Of a stretch of DNA of 64,000 bases, positions 1 to 8,461 are shown piece by piece. The notes below the pieces were generated by a model that saw only the letters and a list, made by a program, of their open reading frames with translations, had not been told where the DNA came from and ran no database searches. A program made the translations under genes and the position numbers. This DNA is from Streptomyces xanthophaeus (GTDB taxonomy: Bacteria > Actinomycetota > Actinomycetes > Streptomycetales > Streptomycetaceae), in NCBI RefSeq assembly GCF_000725805.1, contig NZ_KL647132.1, positions 596,022 to 660,021 of the forward strand, given 5' to 3'. Each line of letters starts with the position of its first letter. The stretch's first letter is position 1.

Positions 1-1
1 G

Positions 2-334
2 GCGATCGCCCAGCAGATGATCAAGGACCCGGCGCAGTTCGCGGCGTTCAACAACATCGTTTCCCGTGAGAGCGGCTGGAACCACACCGCCACGAACTCT
101 TCCTCGGGTGCGTACGGCCTGGTCCAGGCGCTGCCGGCCTCGAAGATGGCTTCGGCGGGCTCGGACTGGAAGACGAACCCGGCCACCCAGATCAAGTGGG
201 GCCTGGACTACATGAACTCCCGCTACGGCAGCCCCGTCGGCGCCTGGGACTTCTGGCAGTCCCACCACTGGTACACGCCCGGCCGGGACGACCCGCCGGG
301 CGCTTTTGCGTATCCGGCAGGCGGTGGTCGGTAG
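2..334 (+). CDS. Transglycosylase SLT / lysozyme-like protein, 5'-truncated
   Basis: Only the C-terminal ~110 residues are inside the window; the frame is open to the left edge, so the true start lies upstream. The visible part has the SRESGWNHTATNSSSGAYG motif, with the catalytic-type Glu in ESGW, and the WDFWQSHHWY ending typical of small secreted actinobacterial lytic transglycosylase domains, which cleave peptidoglycan outside the cell. Family members usually stop at or near HHWY; here the frame continues about 19 residues (TPGRDDPPG...), a small tail that may reflect loss of the usual stop. Domain identity is secure; the tail is unexplained. Confidence 0.8.
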   Translation, partial: AIAQQMIKDPAQFAAFNNIVSRESGWNHTATNSSSGAYGLVQALPASKMASAGSDWKTNPATQIKWGLDYMNSRYGSPVGAWDFWQSHHWYTPGRDDPPGAFAYPAGGGR

Positions 335-392
335 GCGCCGCCGGCCCGATATCCGGGAGACCCGGCAGGCGGGCGCGAGGCAGGATGCCTCC

Positions 393-1145
393 ATGGACCG
401 CCAACGGATCAGTTTCCTCGCCCACGCCGACCACCCCATCGCCGCCCCGCTGAGCGACGAATCGGTGCACGCGCTCCTCGACCGGGCCCTACCGGCGGGC
501 GGCGACGCCCGGGCCCTCGACCTCGGATGCGGATCGGGCAGCTGGCTCATGCGCGCCCACACCGCCCGCCCGGGCCTTCGCGCCGACGGCGTCGACAACG
601 CAGCCGAGGCCATCGCCGCCGCCACCCGCGCCGCCACCGCCGCAGGACTCGGCGACCGGATCGCCTTCCACGCGCAGGACGCCGAGGAGTTCACCTCCCC
701 GCACTCCTACGACCTGGTCCTCAGCATCGGCGCGTCCCACGCCTTCGGGGGCCTCCTCCCCACGCTGCAAGCCGCCCGCAGGCACCTCGCCCCCGGCGGC
801 ACCGTCCTCCTCGGCGACTGCTTCTGGGAACGCGAACCCGACCGGAAGACCCTCGAAGCCGGTTTCGCCGCCGACGACTACGACAGCCTCGCCACGACCG
901 TCGACCGCATCTCGGCCGAGGGCTGGACCCCGCTCTTCGGGCACGTCAGCACCCTCCGGGAATGGGACGACTACGAGTGGTCCTGGACCGGATCCCTCTC
1001 CCGCTGGGCCCTGGACCACCGGGAGGACCCGGACAACGCTCACGCCCTCAAGGCCGCGGCCGAGCACCGCAACGCCTGGCTCCACGGCTACCGCGGCACC
1101 CTCGGGTTCGTGACCCTGCTCCTGCGCCGGACCACCCAGCCGTAA
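393..1145 (+). CDS. Class I SAM-dependent methyltransferase
   Basis: 250-residue protein with a Rossmann methyltransferase core. Motif I is ALDLGCGSGSW (about residues 45-55), followed by an acidic residue in ADGVDNA, a D/A-E pair in HAQDAEEF, and a post-I YDLVLSIGASHAF segment. A C-terminal part rich in Trp and Glu probably forms the substrate cap. The ATG at 393 is preferred over in-frame starts further upstream (306), because those upstream codons overlap the previous gene and read as low-quality Arg/Pro-rich sequence. The substrate is unknown. It stands alone between the lysozyme-like gene and the convergent two-component operon. Confidence 0.8.
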   Translation: MDRQRISFLAHADHPIAAPLSDESVHALLDRALPAGGDARALDLGCGSGSWLMRAHTARPGLRADGVDNAAEAIAAATRAATAAGLGDRIAFHAQDAEEFTSPHSYDLVLSIGASHAFGGLLPTLQAARRHLAPGGTVLLGDCFWEREPDRKTLEAGFAADDYDSLATTVDRISAEGWTPLFGHVSTLREWDDYEWSWTGSLSRWALDHREDPDNAHALKAAAEHRNAWLHGYRGTLGFVTLLLRRTTQP

Positions 1146-1184
1146 TCGCCCCCGGGCAGAGTCTCGCCTGAGTGGCCGGGGGTC

Positions 1185-2585
1185 CTACCGCCGTCGGCGC
1201 CGGGAGATGCGGGAGCGGTGCCCGGACGGGGCGGGCGGGGCCAGGGCGAACGTCACCGTGATGTGGGCCCCGCCGAGCGGCCCGCGGGTGATGCGCATCG
1301 CGCCGCCGGTCGCGCTCGCGGCCCGTTGCGCGATGTCGAGCCCCAGCCCCGTCGAACCGGTGCTGCTCCCGCGGGAGAGTGCCCGGTCCGGATCCGGGAT
1401 GCCCGGTCCGCCGTCCTCCACGACCAGTTCCACGGCCTGGGCCGTGCGGACGACACGGACGCCGAACGGGGTCCCGGCAGCCGTGTGCCGGAAGACGTTG
1501 CCGATCAGCGCGTCCACCACGGCGGCGACGTCGTCGTCGCTCAGGCCCACGGCCGTCGGCTCCTGCGTGAGGTCGAGGCAGCAGGACCGGTTCTGCTGCG
1601 CCGCCAGGACCGTCCAGAAGGCGGTCCGGCGGCGGACGACATCCGCTGCCTCGCAGCGGGGGCCCGACGACGCGGGCCCGGTCGCCGACTGCCGCGCCGG
1701 CTGCCCCGCGGACGGCTCCGTACCGAGCATGCCCTGGCCCATCGGGCCCACCGCGAGCGGGGTGCGCGCCGCGGCGATGATGGCCTCGAGCTCCGCCTCC
1801 AGCTCGCCGACCGCCGCCTCCACCCTGGCCGACTCCGGTGTGCCCGCCATCCGCTCCGAGGCCAGGTGCAGGGCGGTCAGCGGGGTGCGCAGCCGGTGGG
1901 AGAGGTCGGCGACGAGTTCACGTTCGACCGCGAGCAGTTCGTTCATCCGGTGGGCCATCGCGTTGAAGGCGACGCCCGCGTCCCTCAGCTCCGTGGGGCC
2001 CATGGGGTCCACGCGGGTGTCCAGATCGCCCTGGCCGAGCGCCCGCGACGCCTGCGCGAGCTTCTTGGAGGAGCGGACGACCTTCGCCCCGAGACGGTCG
2101 GCGACCAGTACGGACCCGGCGATCAGGCCCACGGCGAGGAACAGCATCACCGCCCACGACTGAGCCACCCCGCGGGTCAGTTCCGCCTGGGGCACGAAGT
2201 TCTCGATGACGGCCACCTCGTCGCCCGGCAGCACCACCGGCTGCAGGCAGATCCAGCCCTCAGGGACCTCCTGCGATATCGACTCGCGCCCCCGCTGTGC
2301 CCGTTCCAGCAGGGCCGCGGGGGCCTTGGAGGTGCCCAGGGCCGCCGCCCCCGGCAGGTGCACGACCAGGTGCTCGGCCGCGTCCAGGCTCGCCGCGGAC
2401 TCCCGCAGGGCGTCCGGATCCGTGGTCAGGGTGAGCACCGGCGCCAGGGCCGCGGCACGCTGTTCGGCCGCGGTGACGCCCTGTTCCTTGACCAGTGACA
2501 TCACCAGGGCGGCCAGCGGTATGAGGAAGGAGAGGGCGACCATGGAGGTCACCGCGAGCGCCACTCCGGCCAGTGAGCGTCTCAA
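1185..2585 (-). CDS. Two-component sensor histidine kinase
   Basis: 466-residue membrane kinase. TM1 is about residues 7-32 and TM2 about 145-162; the extracytoplasmic sensor lies between them. A HAMP segment is followed by a HisKA box with DLSHRLRTPLTALHL (phosphoaccepting His) and an ATPase domain with an N-box (ALIGNVFRHT), VVEDGGPGIPD and a GLGLDI lid. An Ala/Gly/Pro-rich insertion separates HisKA from the ATPase. It starts with TTG overlapping the response-regulator stop (TTGA), so the pair is translationally coupled. The sensed signal is not evident. Confidence 0.9.
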   Translation of the reverse strand: MRRSLAGVALAVTSMVALSFLIPLAALVMSLVKEQGVTAAEQRAAALAPVLTLTTDPDALRESAASLDAAEHLVVHLPGAAALGTSKAPAALLERAQRGRESISQEVPEGWICLQPVVLPGDEVAVIENFVPQAELTRGVAQSWAVMLFLAVGLIAGSVLVADRLGAKVVRSSKKLAQASRALGQGDLDTRVDPMGPTELRDAGVAFNAMAHRMNELLAVERELVADLSHRLRTPLTALHLASERMAGTPESARVEAAVGELEAELEAIIAAARTPLAVGPMGQGMLGTEPSAGQPARQSATGPASSGPRCEAADVVRRRTAFWTVLAAQQNRSCCLDLTQEPTAVGLSDDDVAAVVDALIGNVFRHTAAGTPFGVRVVRTAQAVELVVEDGGPGIPDPDRALSRGSSTGSTGLGLDIAQRAASATGGAMRITRGPLGGAHITVTFALAPPAPSGHRSRISRRRRR

Positions 2586-3307
2586 CGGGGTGCCACCAGC
2601 TTGATGCCGACACCGCGGACGGTCAGCAGATAGCGGGGCGCCGAAGCGCGTTCGCCGAGCTTGCGGCGCAGGGACGACAGGTGCACGTCGACCGTCTGGT
2701 CGTCCACGTACGGCTCGCGCCAGACCTCCGTCAGCAGACGCCGTTTGGAGACCACCTGGCCGGTGTGGTGGGCGAGGAACGCCAGCAGGTCGAACTCCCG
2801 TCGCGTCAGGCGCAGTTCCTGCCCCGCCAGGTACGCGGTGCGTGCGCCCGGGTCCACCGCCAGCTCGCCCACCGTGGTCGGGCGCAGCGGTTCGGCGGCC
2901 GGAGCCACCGCTGCCCCGGCCGCGACGCCGCCGCCCGGGTGGGCGCTGCTGGTGCGCCGCAGGACGGCGGAGAGGCGGGCGAGGAGCTGTCCCCCGGAGA
3001 AGGGTTTGACCAGGTAGTCGTCGGCGCCCGCGTTCAGGATGTTGATGATCTCCGCCTCGTCGTCACGGGCGGTGGCCACCAGTACGGGTACGGAGGAGAT
3101 CCCGCGGATCATGCGCAGCGCGTCACCTCCGTCGAGATCGGGCAGTCCCAGGTCGAGGACCACCGCGTCGACGGGCGACTGCGTGACCTCGCGCAGCGCG
3201 CTGAAGCCGTCGGCCGCGCTGCGGACGGCATACCCCTGCTCCGTCAGGACCTCGATGAGTGACTGACGGATGCTGGGGTCGTCTTCCACGACCAGGACGC
3301 TCGGCAT
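2582..3307 (-). CDS. OmpR/PhoB-family response regulator
   Basis: 241 residues. The N-terminal receiver domain has the acidic pair in VVEDD, the phospho-accepting Asp in VLDLGLPDLDG (about residue 52), a conserved Thr (ATARDD) and Lys (LVKPF). After an Ala/Gly/Pro linker comes a C-terminal winged helix (RLTRREFDLLAFL, VVSKRRLLTEVW, DQTVDVHLSSLRRKLG). It is first in a two-gene operon with the histidine kinase. The tandem direct-repeat elements upstream of nearby secreted-protein genes (6381-6401 and 8310-8330) are of the kind OmpR-type regulators bind, but linking them to this protein is speculation. Confidence 0.92.
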   Translation of the reverse strand: MPSVLVVEDDPSIRQSLIEVLTEQGYAVRSAADGFSALREVTQSPVDAVVLDLGLPDLDGGDALRMIRGISSVPVLVATARDDEAEIINILNAGADDYLVKPFSGGQLLARLSAVLRRTSSAHPGGGVAAGAAVAPAAEPLRPTTVGELAVDPGARTAYLAGQELRLTRREFDLLAFLAHHTGQVVSKRRLLTEVWREPYVDDQTVDVHLSSLRRKLGERASAPRYLLTVRGVGIKLVAPR

Positions 3308-3351
3308 GCGGACACCTTAGGGGCTCGGCCGGGCGGGGAGTCGGACAGGGG

Positions 3352-3942
3352 TCAGGGAGTGACGAACGCCGGGCCGTCGTCCGTCACGCGCAGGTGCACG
3401 GGGCGGTCGGACACCGGGATGGTGCAGCCGTCCCGCGTGCTGCAGCTCGCGTAGCCGAGCAGTACCGTCGCCTCCCCGCTGCCCGTCGCGCGGACGGGCA
3501 GCGTCGTGGTGACCGGGCCGTCCGGGTAGACGGGGACCGGGGCGTCGACCCCGGGCACCGCGATCGACCGCACCTCCGCGTCCGTCCGCAGCCCGCCCTG
3601 CGCACCGAGGACGCCGGTGACGCCCACCGTGGTCGGCCGGCCCACGCCCTCGATGCCGGTGGGGGGCAGATCGGTGCTGTAGAGGTGGAACCCCTGCGCC
3701 TCGGGGGTGAAGACCGCCGTGAGGGTTCCCGTCACAGATCCCTTCGAGGCCTGCCAGTCGGACACCGAGAGGGTGACGGTGACCCCGTTCTCCGAGAACC
3801 GCGTCGTGGGGACGGGACCGTCTGCCGCCCCGCCGGACGATCCGGCGGGTGCCCCGCCGCAGGCCACGAGCGCGGCCAGGGGGACGAGGGATGCCGCGAT
3901 GCGGGCGCGGCGCCGGCGCTTCACCCGTGTGGAAATGTTCAT
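3352..3942 (-). CDS. Lipoprotein with DsbD N-terminal (alpha)-like domain
   Basis: 196 residues. A basic N-terminus and hydrophobic segment end in a lipobox-like LVAC (about residues 25-28), predicting a membrane-anchored lipoprotein. The rest is beta-rich, with TVTLSVSDW near the start and GYASCSTRDGCTIPVSDRPV near the end. That two-cysteine segment and its setting resemble the alpha domain of DsbD, which receives electrons from the membrane domain and passes them to outside partners. It is the last gene of the thioredoxin-TlpA-CcdA operon, separated from ccdA by 78 bp. The domain assignment is by pattern and moderately certain. Confidence 0.65.
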   Translation of the reverse strand: MNISTRVKRRRRARIAASLVPLAALVACGGAPAGSSGGAADGPVPTTRFSENGVTVTLSVSDWQASKGSVTGTLTAVFTPEAQGFHLYSTDLPPTGIEGVGRPTTVGVTGVLGAQGGLRTDAEVRSIAVPGVDAPVPVYPDGPVTTTLPVRATGSGEATVLLGYASCSTRDGCTIPVSDRPVHLRVTDDGPAFVTP

Positions 3943-4020
3943 CTGTATGCCTCTGCGTGCGTCATGAGTTGCTTGTCGGATCAGTGGTCGGGCGCCCCGG
4001 GGACGGACGGCGCCCGGGCC

Positions 4021-4806
4021 CTACAGGGCCGGGTCGAAGTTCGCGCTCCACACCTGCATGCGGTAGACGACGTCGTTCCATGCACCGGTGGCCAGCAGCA
4101 CGCCGACGAGCACGAGCATGCCCCCGCCGATGCGCAGGACCCACGGGTAGTGCCGTTTGACGATGCCGAAGGCGCCCAGAGCGCGCCGGAAGGCCACGGC
4201 GGCCAGGACGAACGGCAGCCCCAGCCCGAGGCAGTAGGCGGCCATCAGCAGGGCTCCGCGGGCCGCGCTCGCCTCGGTCCAGGCGAGCGCCTGGACGGCG
4301 GCCAGCGTGGGGCCGATGCACGGGGTCCAGCCGACCGCGAACACGGCCCCCAGCAAGGGAGCTCCGGCGAGGCCCAGCGCCGGCCGCCGGTGGCTGCGGA
4401 ACTCCCGCTGTGTGAAGCCCGGCAGGAAGCCCATGAAGGAGAGTCCCATGAGCACGGTGAGGACACCGAGCACCTGGGTCACGGCCTCCTGGTGGGCCAG
4501 CAGGGTGCGGCCGAAGTACCCGAACAGGGCGCCGCCCGAGACGAGTACCACCGTGAACCCCAGGACGAACAGGACCGCGCCGGTCGCCATGCGGCTGCGG
4601 CGCCCGCCGCGCGCGTCCGCCAGGTCGGCGACCGACAGGCTGGTCACGTAACTGAGGTAGCCCGGTACGAGCGGCAGCACGCACGGCGAGAGGAAGGAGA
4701 CGAGCCCTGCGAGGAAGGCCACCGGGGCCGCTATCACGAGCGCCCCGTTGACCAGCGAGGAAGCGTCCGCGGCCGCGGCGAGCGGCACCTGTACGACCGC
4801 CGTCAT
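4021..4806 (-). CDS. ccdA: CcdA-type cytochrome c biogenesis / thiol-disulfide transmembrane protein
   Basis: 261-residue integral membrane protein with about six TM helices. It carries the hallmark paired cysteines of the CcdA/DsbD-beta family: SFLSPCVLPLVPGYLSY in TM1 and VGWTPCIGPTLAA in the fourth helix. It moves reducing equivalents from cytoplasmic thioredoxin across the membrane to external thiol proteins. The start ATG at 4806 overlaps the stop of the TlpA-like gene (4803) by 4 bp, indicating coupling. Together with the flanking thioredoxin-like and DsbD-alpha-like lipoproteins it forms a split DsbD system. Confidence 0.9.
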   Translation of the reverse strand: MTAVVQVPLAAAADASSLVNGALVIAAPVAFLAGLVSFLSPCVLPLVPGYLSYVTSLSVADLADARGGRRSRMATGAVLFVLGFTVVLVSGGALFGYFGRTLLAHQEAVTQVLGVLTVLMGLSFMGFLPGFTQREFRSHRRPALGLAGAPLLGAVFAVGWTPCIGPTLAAVQALAWTEASAARGALLMAAYCLGLGLPFVLAAVAFRRALGAFGIVKRHYPWVLRIGGGMLVLVGVLLATGAWNDVVYRMQVWSANFDPAL

Positions 4807-5406
4807 CCCTCCCCCTCCTCCACCACGCGGTCGAGCAGGGGCCGCAGTTGCCCGGCGGTGACGGCGCCCCCGATGGAGACGGCGATGCGTCCGCGGCGGT
4901 CGATCACGAGGGTCGAGGGGATCGCCTGCGGGTTGAGCGCCGCGGGAGGGAAACGCAGCAGGAGCTCGCCGTCGGGGTCGTGCAGGCTGGGGAAGCTCAC
5001 CTCGTGCGCACGTACGAACGACTGAGCCGCGGCCCGGTCCCGGTCCCGGGTGTTGATCCCGAGGAAGCGGACACCCTCGCCCCGGGTCTGCCTGCTGAGC
5101 CGCTCCAGGTCGTCGGCCTCCGCACGGCAGGGAGCGCACCAGGAGCCCCAGACGTTGAGGACGACGACCTGGCCGTGGAACCCGGCGAGGGAGACCGCTC
5201 GCCCGTCCAGGTCCTCGCCGGCCAGTGCGGGCGCCTTCTCGCGGGCCCCGGGGTCCACGACCGTGGCCCCGGCCGCGGCCCGGGCGGGCGGCCGCCGCCC
5301 CGCTGTCGCCGTCGTGCGTGACCAGACCGGTCAGGATCAGGCCCGCCGCCACCGCGAGACCGGCGCCGGCCGGGACGGCGACGGCCGCACGTCCCCGTCG
5401 TGTCAC
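4803..5406 (-). CDS. TlpA/ResA-like extracytoplasmic thioredoxin, with an apparent frameshift
   Basis: The catalytic part (4803-5258) has a TlpA fold with VLNVWGSWCAPCRAEADDLE (CxxC), GINTRDRD, and a cis-Pro segment AIPSTLVIDRRGRI. Its natural N-terminal anchor (VAVPAGAGLAVAAGLILTGLV) is encoded immediately upstream in a different frame, from a GTG at 5406 whose GTGA overlaps the stop of the preceding gene. Removing one C from the C-rich stretch near 5280-5295 joins the two parts into a 200-residue signal-anchored protein. The total span of 604 nt is one base over a multiple of three. This is either a sequencing error or a real frameshift leaving a leaderless protein from GTG 5258. Confidence 0.75.
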
Positions 5407-6209
5407 GACGCCCACGTGCGCAGGAAGGAGTTGATGCCTTCCGCGGTCAGGGGCGGGTTGCCCGTGACGTGGGTGTCGGTGCGCAGCGTGCCGGACGGCG
5501 AGACGACCACCAGGACGGGCATCGTGTACGTCCCGCCCGAAGGGCTGTACTTGCGCAGGAGCGCGGAGTTGGCGGAGCTGTTGCCGCCGATGTCGACCTT
5601 GACGAGGTGGTACGAGGCCCCGAGGAGCGCCGAGGTCTGCGGCTGGGCGAACACCTTGTCGGCGGCCTTGCAGTTGCCGCACCAGTTCGCGCCGAAGTCG
5701 AGCAGCACCATCCGCCCGTCGGCCTTGGCCGCGCGCAGGGCCGCGTCGATCTGCTTCTGCGCGTCGGCCGAACTGTCGTAGCCGGGGCCGGGTCCGCGGG
5801 CCGGCGCGGGCGCGGCGGAGGTCCGCGGCGGCTTCGTGGGCGTTCCGCCGGAGCCACTGGACCCGGACCCGGATCCGGTGCCCGTGCGGGAGGGACTCGG
5901 CGAGGAGCCCTTCGGCGTGGCGGCGGCGGAAGTCGAAGCGGAAGCGGACGGCGAGGCGGATGCGGTGGGGGAGGCCTCGGAGGAGGGGGTCGCCGAGGCC
6001 GTGTCGGTGGGGAGCGCCGACGGGGACTGCCGGGCCGTGGCCGCCGCGGAGGATCCGGCGGGCTCGGAGGAAGGCCCGCAGGCGGCGGTCAGTCCGGCCG
6101 CGACCACGGCCGCGGCGACCAGCGGCAGGCGCATTCCGAGGGGTGCGGTGGAGCGGGTAGGTGCCGTACGGCGTTCGGCGGGGACGGATCGGAGCATGCG
6201 AGAACTCAT
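5403..6209 (-). CDS. Thioredoxin-fold lipoprotein (DsbD-gamma-like)
   Basis: 268 residues from ATG 6209 (an alternative ATG lies at 6197). An N-terminal hydrophobic segment ends in a lipobox TAAC, followed by about 95 residues of Ser/Thr/Ala/Pro-rich linker. The thioredoxin domain has MVLLDFGANWCGNCKAADKV (CxxC), KVDIGG and a TMPVLVVV cis-Pro loop. WCGNCK resembles the DsbD C-terminal domain more than classical thioredoxin WCGPC. It is first in the redox operon and overlaps the next gene by GTGA. It probably acts outside the membrane, receiving electrons from CcdA. Confidence 0.85.
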   Translation of the reverse strand: MSSRMLRSVPAERRTAPTRSTAPLGMRLPLVAAAVVAAGLTAACGPSSEPAGSSAAATARQSPSALPTDTASATPSSEASPTASASPSASASTSAAATPKGSSPSPSRTGTGSGSGSSGSGGTPTKPPRTSAAPAPARGPGPGYDSSADAQKQIDAALRAAKADGRMVLLDFGANWCGNCKAADKVFAQPQTSALLGASYHLVKVDIGGNSSANSALLRKYSPSGGTYTMPVLVVVSPSGTLRTDTHVTGNPPLTAEGINSFLRTWAS

Positions 6210-6380
6210 GGCGGAGACACCCCAAGGCAAGGTTCGGACTGCGAGGTGGGCGAAGCGCACCCCTGCTCGGTGAAACCGGAGGCCCGGAGGTCCACCGGGG
6301 TTTCGTGCCCCGGTGCCGAGGGCCGCTCGGCTGACGCGAGCATAGGACCGCTCAGGGCCTGCGGAACCGTGTCGGCGCGA

Positions 6381-6401
6381 TCTTGAGGTTGCCCTAAGGA
6401 A
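6381..6401 (-). promoter_or_regulatory. Candidate operator shared with the CAP-protein gene
   Basis: On the minus strand this reads as a 21-bp element containing CTTAGGG and CTCAAGA as imperfect direct repeats. It matches the element at 8310-8330 at 17 of 21 positions. It lies about 170 bp upstream of the thioredoxin-like lipoprotein start. Tandem repeats with about an 11-bp period are typical of OmpR-family sites. Binding protein unknown. Confidence 0.4.
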
Positions 6402-6423
6402 CAGCTCACCTTCCGCTTCGGCG

Positions 6424-6451
6424 GAACCCGGTTGAACCCGGTTGAACCCGG
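6424..6451. repeat. Short tandem repeat, 10-bp unit GAACCCGGTT
   Basis: Nearly three copies of a 10-bp unit occur in the gap of about 325 bp between the thioredoxin-like gene and the next minus-strand gene (6210-6534). Apart from this repeat and the candidate operator at 6381-6401, nothing else was recognised in that gap. Confidence 0.6.
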
Positions 6452-6534
6452 CCCATGAGCGCACACAGGACCCTGAACGCCCTAAAAGGGGCAGGAGCGT
6501 TCGGGCGGGGCGCATCGACCGTGCGTCCCTGGTG

Positions 6535-7101
6535 TCAGAACGAGGTCTCGCGGACGCTGGCCTTGGCCCCCGGTGTGATCGTCGCCGTGATGTCGGACCG
6601 GTGGTCGCCGCTGGTGAAGGTGACCGTGAGGGTGTCGTCGGCGGTCTGCGAGGTGGCCGTCTTGAAACCGCGGCCGGGGACCGCCGAGATCAGGCACACG
6701 CCCCGGCTTCCGTAGCGGACCGTGACCTTGCCGCCCTGCGAGGGGACGGTGTGCAGCCCCGCCCCGCCCTGCTCGCAGTCGACGGCGGGCTTCGGCGCAA
6801 CGGTCCGCGGGGCGCTGGACGAGGCCTTGGCGGGGGAGGGCGCGGCGGGCGAGGAGGAGGGCCGCTGCGTCACCGTGGGCGAGGGGCTCGCGGAGGCGGT
6901 CGGGGTCGCGGAGGCCTGATCGGGCGACGGGCTCCCCGCCTGCCAGGCGGGGGGCGTGTCGATGACCACCGGGGCGGAGCGCGCGACGGGGGGCGTATGC
7001 CTGGTCGACCCGACCACGAACTGGACCGTTGCGAGCACGGCGGTCACGCTGGCGGCCGTGCACGACAGCCATATGAGCAGGTAGCGCGGAGTTCGGGGCA
7101 C
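6535..7101 (-). CDS. Membrane-anchored hypothetical protein with Ser/Pro-rich linker
   Basis: 188 residues from GTG 7101. One N-terminal TM or signal anchor (LLIWLSCTAASVTAVLATVQF) is followed by about 70 residues of Ser/Pro/Ala linker and a C-terminal domain of about 80 residues with two cysteines (VDCEQ and RGVCLIS) that could form a disulfide. The C-terminal domain reads as a beta-sandwich (KVTVRYGSRG, TLTVTFTSG, ITATITPGA). No family recognised. It is probably exported, like its neighbours. Confidence 0.6.
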   Translation of the reverse strand: MPRTPRYLLIWLSCTAASVTAVLATVQFVVGSTRHTPPVARSAPVVIDTPPAWQAGSPSPDQASATPTASASPSPTVTQRPSSSPAAPSPAKASSSAPRTVAPKPAVDCEQGGAGLHTVPSQGGKVTVRYGSRGVCLISAVPGRGFKTATSQTADDTLTVTFTSGDHRSDITATITPGAKASVRETSF

Positions 7102-7376
7102 GGCCCCATAGTGGCCGACGCACCGGGCTGCCCGTAACCGGCTCCCCCCGAAGACCGGCAGGGGCCACCGCTGGGGCCTGGAGAGTCGCGGGCAGGCCTG
7201 TGGGCGGGCGCGGTCGGACGGGCGGCCGGACCGGGGCGCGGGCCCCGTCCGACGGGGCGCCGACGGTCCGTGAAAAGCAGACGTCCCCCGTACCCCGCGT
7301 AGGGGCCGGAGGACGTGCCGGAGCCGTTCGGCGGGCCGACGGGGCTGCTGCGCCGGCCCTCTCGGCAGCCGTTCTG

Positions 7377-8222
7377 CTACTTGCCGGTGCCGAAGTTCTG
7401 CGTCCACCACGGGCCGCCGTCGCCCTTGTGGAGGCCTACGCCGATCTCACGGAAGTCGCAGTTGAGGATGTTGGCCCTGTGCCCGGAGCTGTTCATCCAG
7501 GCGTTCATCACCGCGTCGGCGTCGGACTGCCCGCGGGCTATGTTCTCGCCCAGGCGGGACCACGCGTACCCGGCGGCTTCCACCCGGCTGGTCATGGTGG
7601 AACCGTCAGGTCCGGTGTGTGACATGACGCCGCTGCGGGCCATGGTGTCGCTGTACGCCCGTGCGGCGGCGTTCAGCTTCGCGTTGGCCGTCAGGGGGTC
7701 GCAACCGGCCGCCTTCCGCTCTTTGTTGACCAGCGAGAGGACCGCGGACTCGGCATCCGCGTTGACGGTGCCGGAACCGCCCGAGCTGCCCGAGCCGCCG
7801 GAACCACTGCCCTTCGTGGGGGCGGGCTTGACCGCCGGCTTGGCGGGTTTGGCCGCCTCCGGCTTGGCCGGAGCACTGCTCGCCGGCGTCGTGGGCTCGG
7901 CCGCAGGGGTCGACTCCGTGGCGCCGGCGTCAGGCGTCGCGGACGGGCTCGCACTCGCCGAGGCCGAGGCGTCGGGCGTACCCGAGGGGGACGCCTCGGT
8001 GGGACCAGCCGTCGGCGTCGCCGATCCCGTGCCGGACGCCGTACCGGCCGTGCCACCGGCCCGCTGGTCCGTGCGGGCGCCACCGTCGGAGTCGGCCATC
8101 GCGACCCCCACCGCCACGACCGCGGCAGCCGCGGTGACGGAAAGCACGATGCGCGTGCGGGCCGTCTTCTTCCGGCGCGCCTCGACGCGGGACGGGGTTG
8201 CGGGAGTTCGGCTGCGGCTCAT
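7377..8222 (-). CDS. Secreted CAP-domain (SCP/PR1-like) protein
   Basis: 281 residues. The basic N-terminus has a hydrophobic stretch (IVLSVTAAAAVVAVGVAMA), followed by a linker of about 110 residues rich in Ala/Ser/Thr/Pro. The C-terminal CAP domain has LVNKERKAAGCDPLTANAKL, the MSHTGPDGSTM segment, GENIARG, and SSGHRANILNCDFREIGVG, carrying the conserved CAP His and Glu positions. CAP proteins act extracellularly; the molecular role of bacterial members is poorly defined. A candidate operator shared with the thioredoxin-like gene lies about 90 bp upstream. Confidence 0.88.
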   Translation of the reverse strand: MSRSRTPATPSRVEARRKKTARTRIVLSVTAAAAVVAVGVAMADSDGGARTDQRAGGTAGTASGTGSATPTAGPTEASPSGTPDASASASASPSATPDAGATESTPAAEPTTPASSAPAKPEAAKPAKPAVKPAPTKGSGSGGSGSSGGSGTVNADAESAVLSLVNKERKAAGCDPLTANAKLNAAARAYSDTMARSGVMSHTGPDGSTMTSRVEAAGYAWSRLGENIARGQSDADAVMNAWMNSSGHRANILNCDFREIGVGLHKGDGGPWWTQNFGTGK

Positions 8223-8309
8223 GCCGTTAACACCTCACTGGAGAGGGGGAGGAGGGGAGTCCGCCCGAGCCTAGGCCCGTGACCAGCGAAAAGATCGCCC
8301 TGGAGGGGT

Positions 8310-8330
8310 TCTTCAGGGTCCCTTAAGGAA
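8310..8330 (-). promoter_or_regulatory. Candidate operator upstream of the CAP-protein gene
   Basis: The minus strand reads TTCCTTAAGGGACCCTGAAG plus one A, containing CTTAAGG and CTGAAGA as imperfect direct repeats. It is 17/21 identical to the element at 6381-6401. The AT-containing CTTAAG core stands out from the GC-rich surroundings. Binding protein unknown. Confidence 0.45.
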
Positions 8331-8461
8331 GCCCGCAGAATCGACACAGGGACAAGCCAGGCAATGGGCCCAAGCCGTCCCGGCGCGGGACCGCCCCGGC
8401 TGCCGGTGGATGATGGTCCGCGCCGCTCACGGCGGCGTGCGAAGCGACAGGGGATGCAGCA

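Noticed and set aside
489..1085. Opposite-strand open frame across the methyltransferase gene
   Set aside because: Gly/Glu/Val-rich noise typical of antisense frames in high-GC DNA; the plus-strand methyltransferase explains the region.
1185..3307. CutRS-type pair
   Set aside because: The kinase sensor domain has only one cysteine, and general family resemblance is not enough for a specific name.
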